From Leisingera aquaemixtae (GTDB lineage Bacteria; Pseudomonadota; Alphaproteobacteria; Rhodobacterales; Rhodobacteraceae), in the NCBI RefSeq assembly GCF_001458395.1, contig NZ_CYSR01000007.1:1-64000 (forward strand): DNA of 64,000 nucleotides, in the 5' to 3' direction. The translations under genes and the position numbers were made by a program. This document shows positions 16,779 to 25,712 of this stretch, piece by piece. The notes beneath the pieces are model-generated. The model did no database searches. It worked only from the letters and a program-made list of their open reading frames with translations, and was not told the origin of the DNA. Numbering within the stretch: the stretch's first letter is position 1; each line of letters opens with the position of its first letter.

Positions 16779-17789
16779 TCAGGCTTTGCTGGCCTGGAGT
16801 AGTGTGCTGGCCATCCGGGCCAGCGGCACCTGCTGCTGCGCGGCGCCGATATCCCAAGCCACTCTGGGCATTCCGTAAACGACCGAGGACTTTTCATCCT
16901 GGGCAAAGGTCTTGGCGCCGGCCTTGCGCAGGTCCAGCAGCCCCCGGGCGCCGTCCTGGCCCATGCCGGTCAGGATGGTGGCAACAACGTCCTTTCCATA
17001 TGGCACGGCAGAGGTGAACAGAGCGTCAACAGACGGCGTGTGGCCGGAAATATCCGGCCCTTCTTTCATCCGCAGCTGCAGCGGCTTGCGGTTGCTCAGC
17101 CCCATGTGGCGGCGCTGGCCGGCGGCGATGTAGACATAGCCCGGCTCCAGCGCCATGCCGTCCTCGGCCGCCCGCACCCGCGCCGGGCAGATCCGGTCCA
17201 GCAGCGACACCAGGCCGGAGCCGAAATTCTTGCCGGTGTGCTGCACGATCAGCGTTGGCGGGCAGTCGAACGGGAAGCCAACCAGAATGCTGCGCAGGGC
17301 TTCCACCCCGCCGGTCGAAGACCCGATCAGGATCAGCTTGCGGCTGCCGCCCGCAGCCGCTGCAGGACCGCTTGCCGCGGCGCGCGCCGCCGTCCGCGGG
17401 CTGCGGCGCGGCGCGTTGACCATCATGTCGAAATACTGGGCGAACTGGCTGGGGTGATCCGCCTTCGTCAGTTCGAAGATACCCGCTCCGACGTCCAGCA
17501 GCGGTGAGGATTTCCGCGCCGGGGTCGCGCCCTGGGTGTCCATGACCGAGACCCAGCGCGTGTCGATCGCCGAAAACAGCGCCATCATCATCTCGAATTC
17601 CGGCAGCTTGGTGAACCCGTCTTCCACAAAGGCAAAAACCGGCTGCGCCGCTTCTGCCTGATTGTAGGCCATCATCAGGTTGTTCGCCAAATACACCCGC
17701 ATGCCCGGGTAAGCGGATTCCATGTAGCTCTGCAGGGTCCGGGCAAAGTTGCGGTCAGTGGTAATGATCAATAAGTTTTTCGAAGACAA
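16779..17789 (-). CDS. cheB: chemotaxis protein-glutamate methylesterase CheB with degenerate receiver
   Basis: Removes methyl groups from chemoreceptors. The C-terminal esterase domain (about residues 150-336) has the full catalytic triad: Ser158 in IGSSTGG, His184 in VQHTG and Asp279 in GMGQDGA. The N-terminal 120 residues align in length with a receiver domain but lack the acidic pair (LLIITTD where VLxVDD is usual) and the normal phospho-Asp context, so phosphorylation control is probably lost. The start is a TTG with GGGGA upstream. The gene lies on the opposite strand from the cheA operon, next to the chemoreceptor gene. Confidence 0.93.
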   Translation of the reverse strand: MSSKNLLIITTDRNFARTLQSYMESAYPGMRVYLANNLMMAYNQAEAAQPVFAFVEDGFTKLPEFEMMMALFSAIDTRWVSVMDTQGATPARKSSPLLDVGAGIFELTKADHPSQFAQYFDMMVNAPRRSPRTAARAAASGPAAAAGGSRKLILIGSSTGGVEALRSILVGFPFDCPPTLIVQHTGKNFGSGLVSLLDRICPARVRAAEDGMALEPGYVYIAAGQRRHMGLSNRKPLQLRMKEGPDISGHTPSVDALFTSAVPYGKDVVATILTGMGQDGARGLLDLRKAGAKTFAQDEKSSVVYGMPRVAWDIGAAQQQVPLARMASTLLQASKA

Positions 17790-17850
17790 TGGGTTCCCCA
17801 GTTAATTTGCGGTGCCATCCGAATTTCCGGCACAGGTTGCCATGGCCTGA

Positions 17851-17878
17851 AGGCGCCGCTGCCCTGGCAGCGGCGCCT
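17851..17878 (-). terminator. strong hairpin after the chemoreceptor gene
   Basis: An 11-bp perfect GC-rich stem (17851-17861 with 17868-17878) with a six-base loop lies 13 bp past the chemoreceptor stop and before cheB. No T tract follows on the minus strand, so it may pause transcription or stabilise the upstream mRNA rather than terminate fully. Confidence 0.5.
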
Positions 17879-17890
17879 CCGGTGAGTCGC

Positions 17891-20272
17891 TTAAAAGTCC
17901 TGCCAGAGATCGCGGGCGGCATTGCCGCTGGCGGCCGCAGATACCGCGGCAGGCGCGGCGCTGGCCTCAATCTCCCAGTCATCGCTGCCGTGCGCCGAAG
18001 GCGCAGGCTGGGCCGCCGCCCGAGCGGGAGCAGCCGGGGCCGCTGCGGGGGCAGGACGGGCTGCAGGGCTGACGCCTGCGACCCGGAAATGGGCGACCAG
18101 CTCGGCCAGTTTGGTCGCGTCGGTGTTCAGCATGTGGCCGGCCGCTGTGGCCTCTTCCACCATGGCTGCGTTCTGCTGGGTCACTTGGTCCAGCTGGGTG
18201 ACGCCGGTGTTGATCTCATTGAGGCCGGTCGACTGTTCTGCAGCACCCTCGGCGATGCCGGAGACCAGCTGCGAGATATGGGTGACCCGTTCGACGATGC
18301 TTTGCAGTGCCTCGCCGGCCTTGCCGACCAGATCCACCCCGCGCTCCACCTGTTTGGAGCTGTCGCCGATCAGGGTCTTGATCTCCATCGCCGCGTCGGA
18401 GGAGCGCTGCGCCAGCGCCCGCACTTCGCTTGCGACCACGGCAAAGCCCTTGCCGGCCTCACCCGCCCGCGCCGCCTCGACGCCTGCGTTCAAGGCCAGA
18501 AGGTTGGTCTGGAAGGCGATGTCGTCGATCACAGAGATGATCTGGCTGATGTGGTTCGAGCTCTGCTCGATCTCGGTCATGGCCGACACCGCGCTCTGCA
18601 CCACTTCGCGGTTGTTCTCCGCTTCGGTCCGCGCCTCCGCCATGGTGGCCTCAACGCTGCGGGCGCCTTCGGCGGCGGATTTCACCGACGCGGTCAGCTC
18701 ATCCAGCGCCGCGGCGGTTTCTTCCAGGGTGGCCGCCTGGCTCTCGGTGCGGTGCGACAGGTCATCGGACGCCTGGCTGATTTCGGCGGCGCCGTTGCGG
18801 ATACTGCCGGAGGCGTCGATCACCTGCTGAACGGTGCCGCTCAGATTGGTGACCGTGCTGTTGAAGTTCTTCCGCAGCTGTTCGTATTCCTGCGGGAACG
18901 GGCCCTTGATCTCACGCGAGAAATCACCCTCGGCAAGCTGCATCAGGCCGGTGCTCAGGCTTTCGACCACTTCCTGCTGCTGGCGCTGCATCTCGGCGCG
19001 CTCCTCTTCCGCGGCGCGGGCCAGTTTCAAGTCGTCCTGCATCGAGACCAGCGTTTTGCCGATCTTGCCGATTTCATCCGAACGGCCGGCCGCCGAGACC
19101 TCTGTGTCGAGGTTGCCGGAGGATACGGCCTCCATGTCCGCGCAGATCCTGTTGATCGGCTTGGTGATGGAGCGGGCGAAGAGCCAGCCGAGGAACGACA
19201 TGGCGGCTGCGCAGGCGGCCGAGGCCAGAAGCAGCATGTTGCGCTTCTTTTCCGCCGGGGCCATCAGCTCGGCCAAGTCCTGCTCGGCGATGATCGCCCA
19301 ATCTGCAAAGGCCAGCGGAAGCGGTTCCGAATAGGCCAGCACGGGATGCCCGTCGAGGCCGGGAACATTTTTCTGCACATGCGATTTGCCGTCAAAGGCT
19401 TCCACCACCTGCTTGGTCGGGGGGAGCTGCGAGAGCACTTTGAAACCCTCTTCGAATCGCGAATTCGTGCGGGCCTGCATATCCGAAGCAACCAAGTAGA
19501 CTTGGGTGGTTTCGCCCATCCCCTGCTCATTGTTGATGATCGACCCGATCAGGCTGACCGGAATCTGCACTGCCAGCACACCCACGGTGAGATTGGCGTC
19601 ATTCACAACCGGCGTCGCGGCAAAGCCTGCTGCCTTACCCCCGCTTGCGGCGTAAGGTTCCAAATCGGCAAAGAACACCTCGCCGCGGCTGCCTTTGAGC
19701 GATTCACGGTAGACTTTGGCAAGGCCGGAATCCTTGAACGGCCCCGTCATCATATTGGTGCCGAAATCGTTTTCCTTGAACACCGAATAAACGATATCGC
19801 CAGCCAGGTTGATCAGGAAGGCATCATAGTACCCCTTGCTTTCGATCAGCGTTCTGTAGGCGGGATGAAAGCTCTCGTGATGCATGTGATAGGGGGAGTC
19901 GCCCTCGGCACGCGCCATCAGGTGCTTTTCTCCGATCGGGTGCGGGTTGTTCTCCATATAGGCCTGGCGCAGAATTTCGCCCGGATTTCCCTCCAGGTCG
20001 TTCCACGTCATCGTCAGCCATTCAATGGCGGTTGCCGTCGACGGCACCGAGGCCAGCGTCTGCACATCCGCATGTATCCCGTCCAGCAAGGTCTGCACCG
20101 ACAGCTTGCGGTCCGCCACCATGGAGCTGAGCTGGTCCTCGGCATTTGTTTCTGCGCTGCGCTGGAAGCTGAGCGTGCTGATGGTGACGAGAATCGCCGT
20201 CACAAGCACAACCAGTCCAACAACAAACAACGGCAGCTTATGTGCCAGTTTAAGCGATTTCAGGGCTTTCAT
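17891..20272 (-). CDS. methyl-accepting chemotaxis protein with CheR-tether-like C terminus
   Basis: A 793-residue transmembrane chemoreceptor. TM1 is at about residues 13-36, a roughly 300-residue periplasmic sensor region (dCache-like by size) follows, TM2 is at about 340-366, then a HAMP domain and a long cytoplasmic signalling domain. The hairpin tip [19 protein letters not shown] lies near residue 592. The chain ends DLWQDF after an Ala/Pro-rich linker, resembling the xWxxF pentapeptide that tethers CheR and CheB. Ligand unknown. A GGAGG site precedes the ATG. It is probably the dedicated receptor for this che system, given its place between cheBD and cheA. Confidence 0.94.
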   Translation of the reverse strand: MKALKSLKLAHKLPLFVVGLVVLVTAILVTISTLSFQRSAETNAEDQLSSMVADRKLSVQTLLDGIHADVQTLASVPSTATAIEWLTMTWNDLEGNPGEILRQAYMENNPHPIGEKHLMARAEGDSPYHMHHESFHPAYRTLIESKGYYDAFLINLAGDIVYSVFKENDFGTNMMTGPFKDSGLAKVYRESLKGSRGEVFFADLEPYAASGGKAAGFAATPVVNDANLTVGVLAVQIPVSLIGSIINNEQGMGETTQVYLVASDMQARTNSRFEEGFKVLSQLPPTKQVVEAFDGKSHVQKNVPGLDGHPVLAYSEPLPLAFADWAIIAEQDLAELMAPAEKKRNMLLLASAACAAAMSFLGWLFARSITKPINRICADMEAVSSGNLDTEVSAAGRSDEIGKIGKTLVSMQDDLKLARAAEEERAEMQRQQQEVVESLSTGLMQLAEGDFSREIKGPFPQEYEQLRKNFNSTVTNLSGTVQQVIDASGSIRNGAAEISQASDDLSHRTESQAATLEETAAALDELTASVKSAAEGARSVEATMAEARTEAENNREVVQSAVSAMTEIEQSSNHISQIISVIDDIAFQTNLLALNAGVEAARAGEAGKGFAVVASEVRALAQRSSDAAMEIKTLIGDSSKQVERGVDLVGKAGEALQSIVERVTHISQLVSGIAEGAAEQSTGLNEINTGVTQLDQVTQQNAAMVEEATAAGHMLNTDATKLAELVAHFRVAGVSPAARPAPAAAPAAPARAAAQPAPSAHGSDDWEIEASAAPAAVSAAASGNAARDLWQDF

Positions 20273-20685
20273 TCCGTCCTCCTAAGAGCATCGCGGTCTA
20301 GGCCACCGCTAATGATGATGCCGCTCAGGATGGCGCGGATACGTTAATTTGCGGCTTACGGGAGGGAAGGCGGACCGCTGTCAACTGCAAAAATGAGCCG
20401 GAATCCGCAGCGCATCGGCGTCACTCCGTTAAGGTCCGGTAAACATACCGCCGCTGGCTGTGCGCAACCCGCTGAGCACAGCCGAAAACGCGGCCAGGTG
20501 ATTCCCCGGCCCGGCCGGCCACTGTTAAAAATTGACGGGAATTTCCGCGCGGAATTGCCGTGCGTCTCCTTATGAATCCCCTGCTGAGCGCACGCGGCGG
20601 CAATCAAATGTTAAGGCCCCGCGCCTATGAATTGCTTCATCGAACTCGAATTGATCGCCGACAACGGGGGTGCGAATCGCCGAAA
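20273..20685. other. 413-bp non-coding divergent region between chemoreceptor and che operon
   Basis: No convincing gene. It should hold the promoters of the minus-strand receptor gene and the plus-strand STAS-cheY-cheA operon. Visible elements are a CtrA-like TTAA-N7-TAAAC box (20429-20444), a perfect 12-bp palindrome TTCCGCGCGGAA (20543-20554) and several TTAA-containing patches. An open frame from 20560 reads into the STAS gene but looks non-coding before 20686. Confidence 0.6.
20429..20444. promoter_or_regulatory. CtrA-like box
   Basis: TTAA, a seven-base spacer, then TAAAC matches the CtrA consensus TTAA-N7-TTAAC with one mismatch. CtrA commonly controls motility and chemotaxis genes in Rhodobacterales, which fits the location. 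A short degenerate motif like this is also expected by chance. Confidence 0.3.
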
Positions 20686-20973
20686 ATGACCACGGAAACG
20701 CAAAAGCACATTCTGGATCTGCCGAATGCCTTCGCGGAGCTGGATCCTCTGATCGCCTTCCTGCAAGGGGCCCGCTCCCGGGCGGTCGAAATTGACTGCA
20801 GCAGCGTCGCTCTGATGCCTTCGCGCTGCCTGCAGGTTCTGCTTGGAGCAGAACAGCAGTGGCGGTCCGAGGGGGTAGGCTTCTCAGTCACCAACATCAC
20901 CGAATCCTGCCGCAAGTCCCTGACCCTTCTGGGGCTGGAGCCCAACCGTTTTGAAGACGAGGAAACAGCATGA
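20686..20973 (+). CDS. STAS-domain protein of the chemotaxis operon
   Basis: A 95-residue protein with the STAS fold pattern: a central VEIDCSSVALMPSRCLQVLL segment (beta strand, then the conserved Ser-containing helix start) and a C-terminal helix following SLTLLGLE. STAS proteins of this size act as phospho-switch or anti-sigma-antagonist-like modules, and lone STAS proteins often open alphaproteobacterial che operons. Its exact role here is unknown. The ATG at 20686 is chosen because the upstream extension lacks family features. The gene overlaps cheY by four bases (ATGA), so the two are coupled. Confidence 0.8.
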   Translation: MTTETQKHILDLPNAFAELDPLIAFLQGARSRAVEIDCSSVALMPSRCLQVLLGAEQQWRSEGVGFSVTNITESCRKSLTLLGLEPNRFEDEETA

Positions 20974-21344
20974 AGACCAAAGTTCTGGCAATCGACGATT
21001 CCCGCACGATCCGGAATCTTCTGGCCGCAACCCTGGAAGAGGCCGGTTTTGAATACCACTGTGCGGTTGACGGCCGCGAAGGCGTGGACATGTATCCCGA
21101 CGTCGATCCCGACGTCGTGATCACCGACATCAACATGCCCAACCTCGACGGCTTCGGCGTGATTGAGGAGCTGCGCGGCGAAGGCATCAACTCCAAGGTG
21201 CCGATCCTGGTGCTGACCACCGAGAGCGCGCCTGAGCTGAAGGCCCGTGCCCGCGGCGCCGGCGCCACCGGCTGGATCACCAAACCGTTTGACGATGCCT
21301 CGCTGATCTTCGCGCTCAAGCGTGTGACCGGAGCCGCGGCCTAA
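20970..21344 (+). CDS. cheY: chemotaxis response regulator CheY
   Basis: A single-domain receiver of 124 residues. The acidic pocket is IDD (residues 8-10), the phospho-acceptor is Asp53 in ITDINMP, Thr lies in LVLTTES and the conserved Lys in ITKPF. Phosphorylated by CheA to act on the flagellar motor or as a phosphate sink. It overlaps the STAS gene start to stop and is followed two bases later by cheA. GAGGAAAC is the ribosome site. Confidence 0.95.
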   Translation: MKTKVLAIDDSRTIRNLLAATLEEAGFEYHCAVDGREGVDMYPDVDPDVVITDINMPNLDGFGVIEELRGEGINSKVPILVLTTESAPELKARARGAGATGWITKPFDDASLIFALKRVTGAAA

Positions 21345-21345
21345 G

Positions 21346-23505
21346 ATGTCGGGCTCGATTCAGGACACCTTCTTTGAGGAGTGCGAAGAGCTCCTCGAAG
21401 CAACGGATGAGGGGCTGACCGCTATCGAAGGAGGCGATCACAACCCCGAGGTTGTCAATGCGATCTTCCGCGCCGTGCACTCTATCAAGGGCGGCGCCGG
21501 AGCCTTTGGCCTGGATGACCTGGTGGCGTTTGCCCACCGGTTCGAGACCGTGTTTGACGAAGTGCGCTCCAACCGGCTGGAGCTGGACGAAAAGCTGGTT
21601 CAGCTGCTGCTGCGCTCCAGCGACCACCTGTCGGCGCTGGTCGAGGCTGCCCGCGACGGCGGCCAGATCGACGAGGCGCACCACGACACCCTGCTGGCGG
21701 CGCTGGACGAATACACACCCGATGAGGAGGAGGACCTCACCTTCGAGCCGATGGGCCTTGGCGGCCCGGCGCCGATGATGGACCTTGGCGATCTGGGTGC
21801 CGCTCCGGCAGCACCGCAGGAGGAAACCTACCGGATCCGCTTCCAGCCGCTGAAGGAAATGTACGGCACCGGCAACGAGCCGTTCTTCCTGTTCCAGGCG
21901 CTCAGGGACATGGGGGATCTGGCGGTGACGCTCGACGAGAACGAGCTGCCCGGGTTCGACACCATGGACATGGACGAAAGCTACCTGGCGTGGGACCTGG
22001 TCCTGGTGACCAAGGAACCGCGGTCGGTGGTCGAGGCGGTCTTTGAGTTTGTCGAAGGACTGTGCGAGCTGTCGATTGCCGGGGATGGCGATGCCGAAGC
22101 GGAGGCAAATGCCCTGGCGGCCCTGGATGCGATGTTCACCGCCCCGCCTGCCGCCGGCAGCGCAGACGGCGAGGCAGCTGCCGCCCCTTTTGAACCGCCG
22201 GTCCCCGCACCTGAACCCGAAGCCAAGCCGGCAGCTGCCGAAGAAAAGGCATCGGCCCCGAAAGCCGAGAGCGGCAAGCAGGAGCAGCGCGGCGGTCCCA
22301 AGCCGACGCTTCGCGTCGAGCTCGAGCGGGTGGACCGGCTGATCAATGCTGTCGGGGAGCTTATCATCAACCATTCGATGCTGGCGCAGCAGATCGCCAA
22401 CCTCAACGTCTCCGACACGCGGGACGTCGAGACGGAGCTGGAAGGCTTCAAGAATCTGGCCCGCGACATCCAGGAAGGGGTGATGGCCATCCGTGCGCAG
22501 CCGGTCAAGCCGCTGTTCCAGCGCATGGCCCGCATCGTGCGCGAAGCGTCGGCTGCCACCGGCAAGACCTGCAAACTGGTCACCGAGGGCGAAAATACCG
22601 AAGTCGACAAGACGGTCATCGAACGGCTGTCCGACCCGCTGACGCACATTCTGCGTAACGCGGTCGACCATGGCGTGGAAAAGCCCGAGGACCGGACCGC
22701 GGCCGGCAAGCAGACCACCGGCGAAATCCGCCTGTCTGCCTCGCACCGCTCCGGCAGCGTCTGCATCGAGATCAGGGACGACGGCGCCGGTGTGAACCGT
22801 CCGCGGGTCAAACAGATCGCGATCGAGAAGGGGCTGATCCCGGAAAACGCCGAGCTGACCGATGGCGAGATTGACAACCTGCTGTTCGCACCGGGTTTCT
22901 CAACGGCCAAGGAAATCTCCAACCTCTCCGGCCGCGGGGTTGGCATGGACGTGGTGAAGAATGCGGTGACCGGCCTGGGCGGGCGCATCAACATCTCCTC
23001 CGCCCCGGGCAAAGGGTCCACATTCACCATCATTCTTCCGCTGACACTGGCGGTGATGGACGGCATGGTGGTGTCGGTTGCCGATCAAACCATGGTGGTG
23101 CCGATCACTTCGATCGTCGAAACCATGCGCGGCAGCGACGACATGATCAACAGCCTCGGCGCCGACGGCACCCTGCTGTCGATCCGCGGCAACTTCGTGC
23201 CGATCTGCGATGTTGCCCGCGCGCTGGGTCTCTATCGCGAAAGCGACCGGCAGGCCGGCGTCTACCTGCTGGTGGAGACCGAAACCGGCCAGCGCTGCGC
23301 CTTGGCGGTGGATGACATCCACGATCAGCGCCAGGTGGTGATCAAGAGCCTCGACGGCGTCTGCGGGGAAATTCCCGGCGTCGCCGCTGCAACCATCCTG
23401 GGCGATGGCAAAATCGCCATGATCCTGGACCCTGAAAGCATCATTGCGGCTTCGCCCACGGCAGCCGCCTTTGACACCGAGCGGAGATTGAGCAATGCAA
23501 GCTGA
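21346..23505 (+). CDS. cheA: chemotaxis histidine kinase CheA
   Basis: Central kinase of the chemosensory array, 719 residues. Domains in order: Hpt with His45 in AVHSIKGGAGAFG, a long acidic/proline-rich linker with a middle phospho-acceptor-binding region (about 155-315), a dimerisation domain (about 320-390), an ATPase with N box RNAVDHGVE near 435 and G boxes DDGAGV and GRGVGMDVV, and a C-terminal CheW-like regulatory domain. All key residues appear intact. Its end overlaps the cheW start by 11 bases. Confidence 0.97.
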   Translation: MSGSIQDTFFEECEELLEATDEGLTAIEGGDHNPEVVNAIFRAVHSIKGGAGAFGLDDLVAFAHRFETVFDEVRSNRLELDEKLVQLLLRSSDHLSALVEAARDGGQIDEAHHDTLLAALDEYTPDEEEDLTFEPMGLGGPAPMMDLGDLGAAPAAPQEETYRIRFQPLKEMYGTGNEPFFLFQALRDMGDLAVTLDENELPGFDTMDMDESYLAWDLVLVTKEPRSVVEAVFEFVEGLCELSIAGDGDAEAEANALAALDAMFTAPPAAGSADGEAAAAPFEPPVPAPEPEAKPAAAEEKASAPKAESGKQEQRGGPKPTLRVELERVDRLINAVGELIINHSMLAQQIANLNVSDTRDVETELEGFKNLARDIQEGVMAIRAQPVKPLFQRMARIVREASAATGKTCKLVTEGENTEVDKTVIERLSDPLTHILRNAVDHGVEKPEDRTAAGKQTTGEIRLSASHRSGSVCIEIRDDGAGVNRPRVKQIAIEKGLIPENAELTDGEIDNLLFAPGFSTAKEISNLSGRGVGMDVVKNAVTGLGGRINISSAPGKGSTFTIILPLTLAVMDGMVVSVADQTMVVPITSIVETMRGSDDMINSLGADGTLLSIRGNFVPICDVARALGLYRESDRQAGVYLLVETETGQRCALAVDDIHDQRQVVIKSLDGVCGEIPGVAAATILGDGKIAMILDPESIIAASPTAAAFDTERRLSNAS

Positions 23506-23977
23506 AGTGAAGCAAAACGATCAGGAAGTGAAGCACGCTGAACACAGCGAGTTCGTCAGCTTCACCGTGGCAGGCCAGGCCTTTTGCCTGAAGATCACCC
23601 AGATCCGCGAGATCCGGCGCTGGTCGCCGGTGACCATCCTGCCGCATGCGCCGGCCGATGTGCTGGGGGTGATGAACCTGCGCGGCGCAGTGATCCCGAT
23701 CTATGACCTGTCAGCCCGCTTTGGCCTGCAGCAGACCGAAGCCAGCGAGCGCAATGTGGTCATCGTGGTTTCGGTGCATGGCAAACCGGTCGGGCTGCTG
23801 GCGGAATCGGTCTCGGAAATCATCTCGATCAACCCGGATGATATCCAGGACACCCCGCCGGTCGACAGCCGCAACACGATGGAATACATCCAGGGCATCA
23901 TCTCGCATGATGACACCATGGTGCGCATCATCAATCTGGATGCGGTGATCTCAGCTCCGGAGCAGGTGATGCCGTGA
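23495..23977 (+). CDS. cheW: chemotaxis coupling protein CheW
   Basis: A 160-residue scaffold that links CheA to receptors. It has the CheW beta-barrel pattern: EFVSFTVAGQAFCLKITQIREI at the start (family consensus for the first strands), GVMNLRGAVIPIYDL in the middle and GIISHDDTMVRIINLD near the end. It overlaps cheA upstream and the cheR GTG start downstream, so the three are translationally coupled. Confidence 0.96.
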   Translation: MQAEVKQNDQEVKHAEHSEFVSFTVAGQAFCLKITQIREIRRWSPVTILPHAPADVLGVMNLRGAVIPIYDLSARFGLQQTEASERNVVIVVSVHGKPVGLLAESVSEIISINPDDIQDTPPVDSRNTMEYIQGIISHDDTMVRIINLDAVISAPEQVMP

Positions 23978-24837
23978 GCGCAGAAGGTTCCATCACTCCC
24001 GCAGCTGAAAGCTTTACGCTCTCGGACCAGGAGTTCGAAGCCATCGCGCAGTTTGCGCACAAGCACTTCGGCCTGGCCCTGGCGGCAAGCAAGAAGCCGC
24101 TGGTGTCCTCGCGGCTGGCGCGCAAGCTGCGCCAGCGCAATTTCACCAGCTTCAAGGAATATCTGGCTTGCCTGGACGGCCCCAGTTCCGAACAGGAGCG
24201 CAGCGGCCTGCTGTCGCTGCTGACCACCAACGTGACCCATTTCTTCCGGGAGCCGCACCATTTCGAAACCCTGCGCAACGATGTGCTGCCGCCGCTGATC
24301 GAACAGGCGCGGCGCGGCGGCCGGGTGCGGCTGTGGTCGGCGGGCTGCTCCAACGGGCAAGAACCCTATTCGATTGCGATGACCGTTCTGGATCTGTGCC
24401 CGGACGCGGCCAAGCTGGATTTCAAGATCCTGGGCACCGATATCGACCCGGTTGTGGTGCGGCACGCCAAGGCGGCGAAATACCCCGAGGACGAACTGGC
24501 CCAGATTGACGCGAAATACCGCAAGCTGGTGCCGGCCCGGGACGCCGAGGGGCGGCTGCCGGACAGTCTGCGCAAGCTGATCACCTTCGGAGTGCTGAAC
24601 CTGATCGAGCCGTTTCCGTTCCGCGGCAGGTTCGACGCCATCTTTTGCCGCAATGTGGCAATCTATTTCGACAACCCGACTCAGCAGAAGGTGTGGCAGG
24701 CCTTCCAGAATGCCCTGAACCCGGGCGGCTATCTCTTCATCGGGCACTCAGAGCGCATGTCCGGCCCGGCAGCGCAGCACCTGAAGACGGCCGGGATCAC
24801 AACCTATGTCAACTCACCCGCTGGCAGGACTTCCTGA
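23974..24837 (+). CDS. cheR: chemotaxis protein methyltransferase CheR
   Basis: S-adenosylmethionine-dependent methyltransferase for receptor glutamates, 287 residues. An N-terminal helical domain precedes the SAM-binding motif WSAGCSNGQEPYSIAM near residue 125 (NGQ where TGE is common), LGTDIDP and IFCRNVAIYFD. It starts at a GTG overlapping the cheW stop. The receptor upstream ends in a CheR-tether-like pentapeptide, consistent with a local partnership. Confidence 0.95.
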   Translation: MSAEGSITPAAESFTLSDQEFEAIAQFAHKHFGLALAASKKPLVSSRLARKLRQRNFTSFKEYLACLDGPSSEQERSGLLSLLTTNVTHFFREPHHFETLRNDVLPPLIEQARRGGRVRLWSAGCSNGQEPYSIAMTVLDLCPDAAKLDFKILGTDIDPVVVRHAKAAKYPEDELAQIDAKYRKLVPARDAEGRLPDSLRKLITFGVLNLIEPFPFRGRFDAIFCRNVAIYFDNPTQQKVWQAFQNALNPGGYLFIGHSERMSGPAAQHLKTAGITTYVNSPAGRTS

Positions 24838-24870
24838 CCACGGCTGCAAGCAGAGCAGAAGGAAAGAAAA

Positions 24871-25257
24871 ATGAGCTTGAAAGACTCTCTCCGCGTTATG
24901 GTCGTTGACGATATGTCAACCAGCCGGGGGATCATCACACAAAGCCTGGATGAGATCGGCATCAAGAACTACATGGTCGAAAACTCCGGCCAGGGCGCCT
25001 ACCAGAAACTGATCCAGACACCGGTTCACATGGTTCTGTCCGACTACAACATGCCGGGCATGGACGGTTTGGGTCTGCTGAAGGCCCTGCGCGGCCACCA
25101 GGTCACACAGCGGGTCGGGTTCATTCTGGTCACCGGCAAGCCGACGCCGGAGATGATCCAGGTCGGCAAGCAGATCGGCCTGAACAACATTGTCCGCAAG
25201 CCGTTCACGGTCGCCACGATGAAGCAGGCCATCGAACAGGTCGTCGGGCGGCTGTAA
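24871..25257 (+). CDS. second CheY-like response regulator
   Basis: A single-domain receiver, 128 residues, with VVDD (residues 11-14), phospho-acceptor Asp58 in LSDYNMPGMDG, Thr in LVTGKP and Lys in VRKPF. It is clearly distinct from the first CheY of the operon. Alphaproteobacteria often use two CheY proteins, one motor-binding and one a phosphate sink. Which does which cannot be told from sequence here. It is separated by two bases from a small gene with a CheZ-like motif, a hint that it is that protein's substrate. GGAAAG precedes the ATG. Confidence 0.93.
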   Translation: MSLKDSLRVMVVDDMSTSRGIITQSLDEIGIKNYMVENSGQGAYQKLIQTPVHMVLSDYNMPGMDGLGLLKALRGHQVTQRVGFILVTGKPTPEMIQVGKQIGLNNIVRKPFTVATMKQAIEQVVGRL

Positions 25258-25259
25258 CC

Positions 25260-25586
25260 ATGGAGCGTCCCGGCAAAGCCCTGAGCGAACTTTGCGCCGC
25301 CTCGGCGTGGGAAATGGAGCAGCTGCGCAGTCAGATGCAGGCGCTGGAAGACGTCGTGCTGGACGTGCTGGAACGGGGCACGCCCCCGACCAGCCAGGAA
25401 CTGCGCTCTTTGCAGGACTTTGATCTGGTGATCCAGACCCTGGCCGGGCTCTCCGGTTTCTACAAGCGCGTGCAGGCGCAAGTTGATGAGTCCGGCCCTG
25501 CCGATCTGCCGGCCGCAGCGGCAGGGGTCACTCTCGAAAAACTGCGCGACCGGCTGCGCTCTGCCAGCAGCCTGGCAGACACCTGA
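25260..25586 (+). CDS. small CheZ/CheT-like helical protein with DxxxQ motif
   Basis: A 108-residue, mostly helical protein ending the che operon, two bases after the second cheY. It resembles no classic Che protein in size, but LQDFDLVIQTL contains D55-x3-Q59, the same acid-amide spacing that CheZ and the shorter rhizobial CheT use to dephosphorylate CheY. The segment around it is an amphipathic helix, as in those phosphatases. A phosphatase for one of the two CheY proteins is therefore a reasonable inference. An alternative is an unrelated helical scaffold. No catalytic domain other than this motif is visible. Confidence 0.6.
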   Translation: MERPGKALSELCAASAWEMEQLRSQMQALEDVVLDVLERGTPPTSQELRSLQDFDLVIQTLAGLSGFYKRVQAQVDESGPADLPAAAAGVTLEKLRDRLRSASSLADT

Positions 25587-25594
25587 ACGCCCCG

Positions 25595-25618
25595 GCTCCG
25601 CCCAGACCCGGGCGGAGC
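25595..25618 (+). terminator. hairpin after the che operon
   Basis: GCTCCGCCC (25595-25603) pairs perfectly with GGGCGGAGC (25610-25618) over a six-base loop, 9 bases past the last che stop. There is no immediate T tract. A second hairpin (25633-25640 with 25658-25665, both GCGGCCGC) lies just downstream with its T run inside the loop. Confidence 0.5.
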
Positions 25619-25712
25619 TGCGCTGCAGACCCGCGGCCGCGAATTTCCTTTTTCATTGCGGCCGCCGCGGACTACATTGGGCCTAGCTGAAACAGCCAGC
25701 CCGGGTGTCCGT

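Noticed and set aside
17789-20347. 852-codon open frame opposite the chemoreceptor
   Set aside because: High-GC antisense shadow; the minus strand encodes an intact receptor with all signature motifs.
20560-20685. Longer start for the STAS gene
   Set aside because: The added 42 residues show no STAS similarity and begin inside a likely promoter region.
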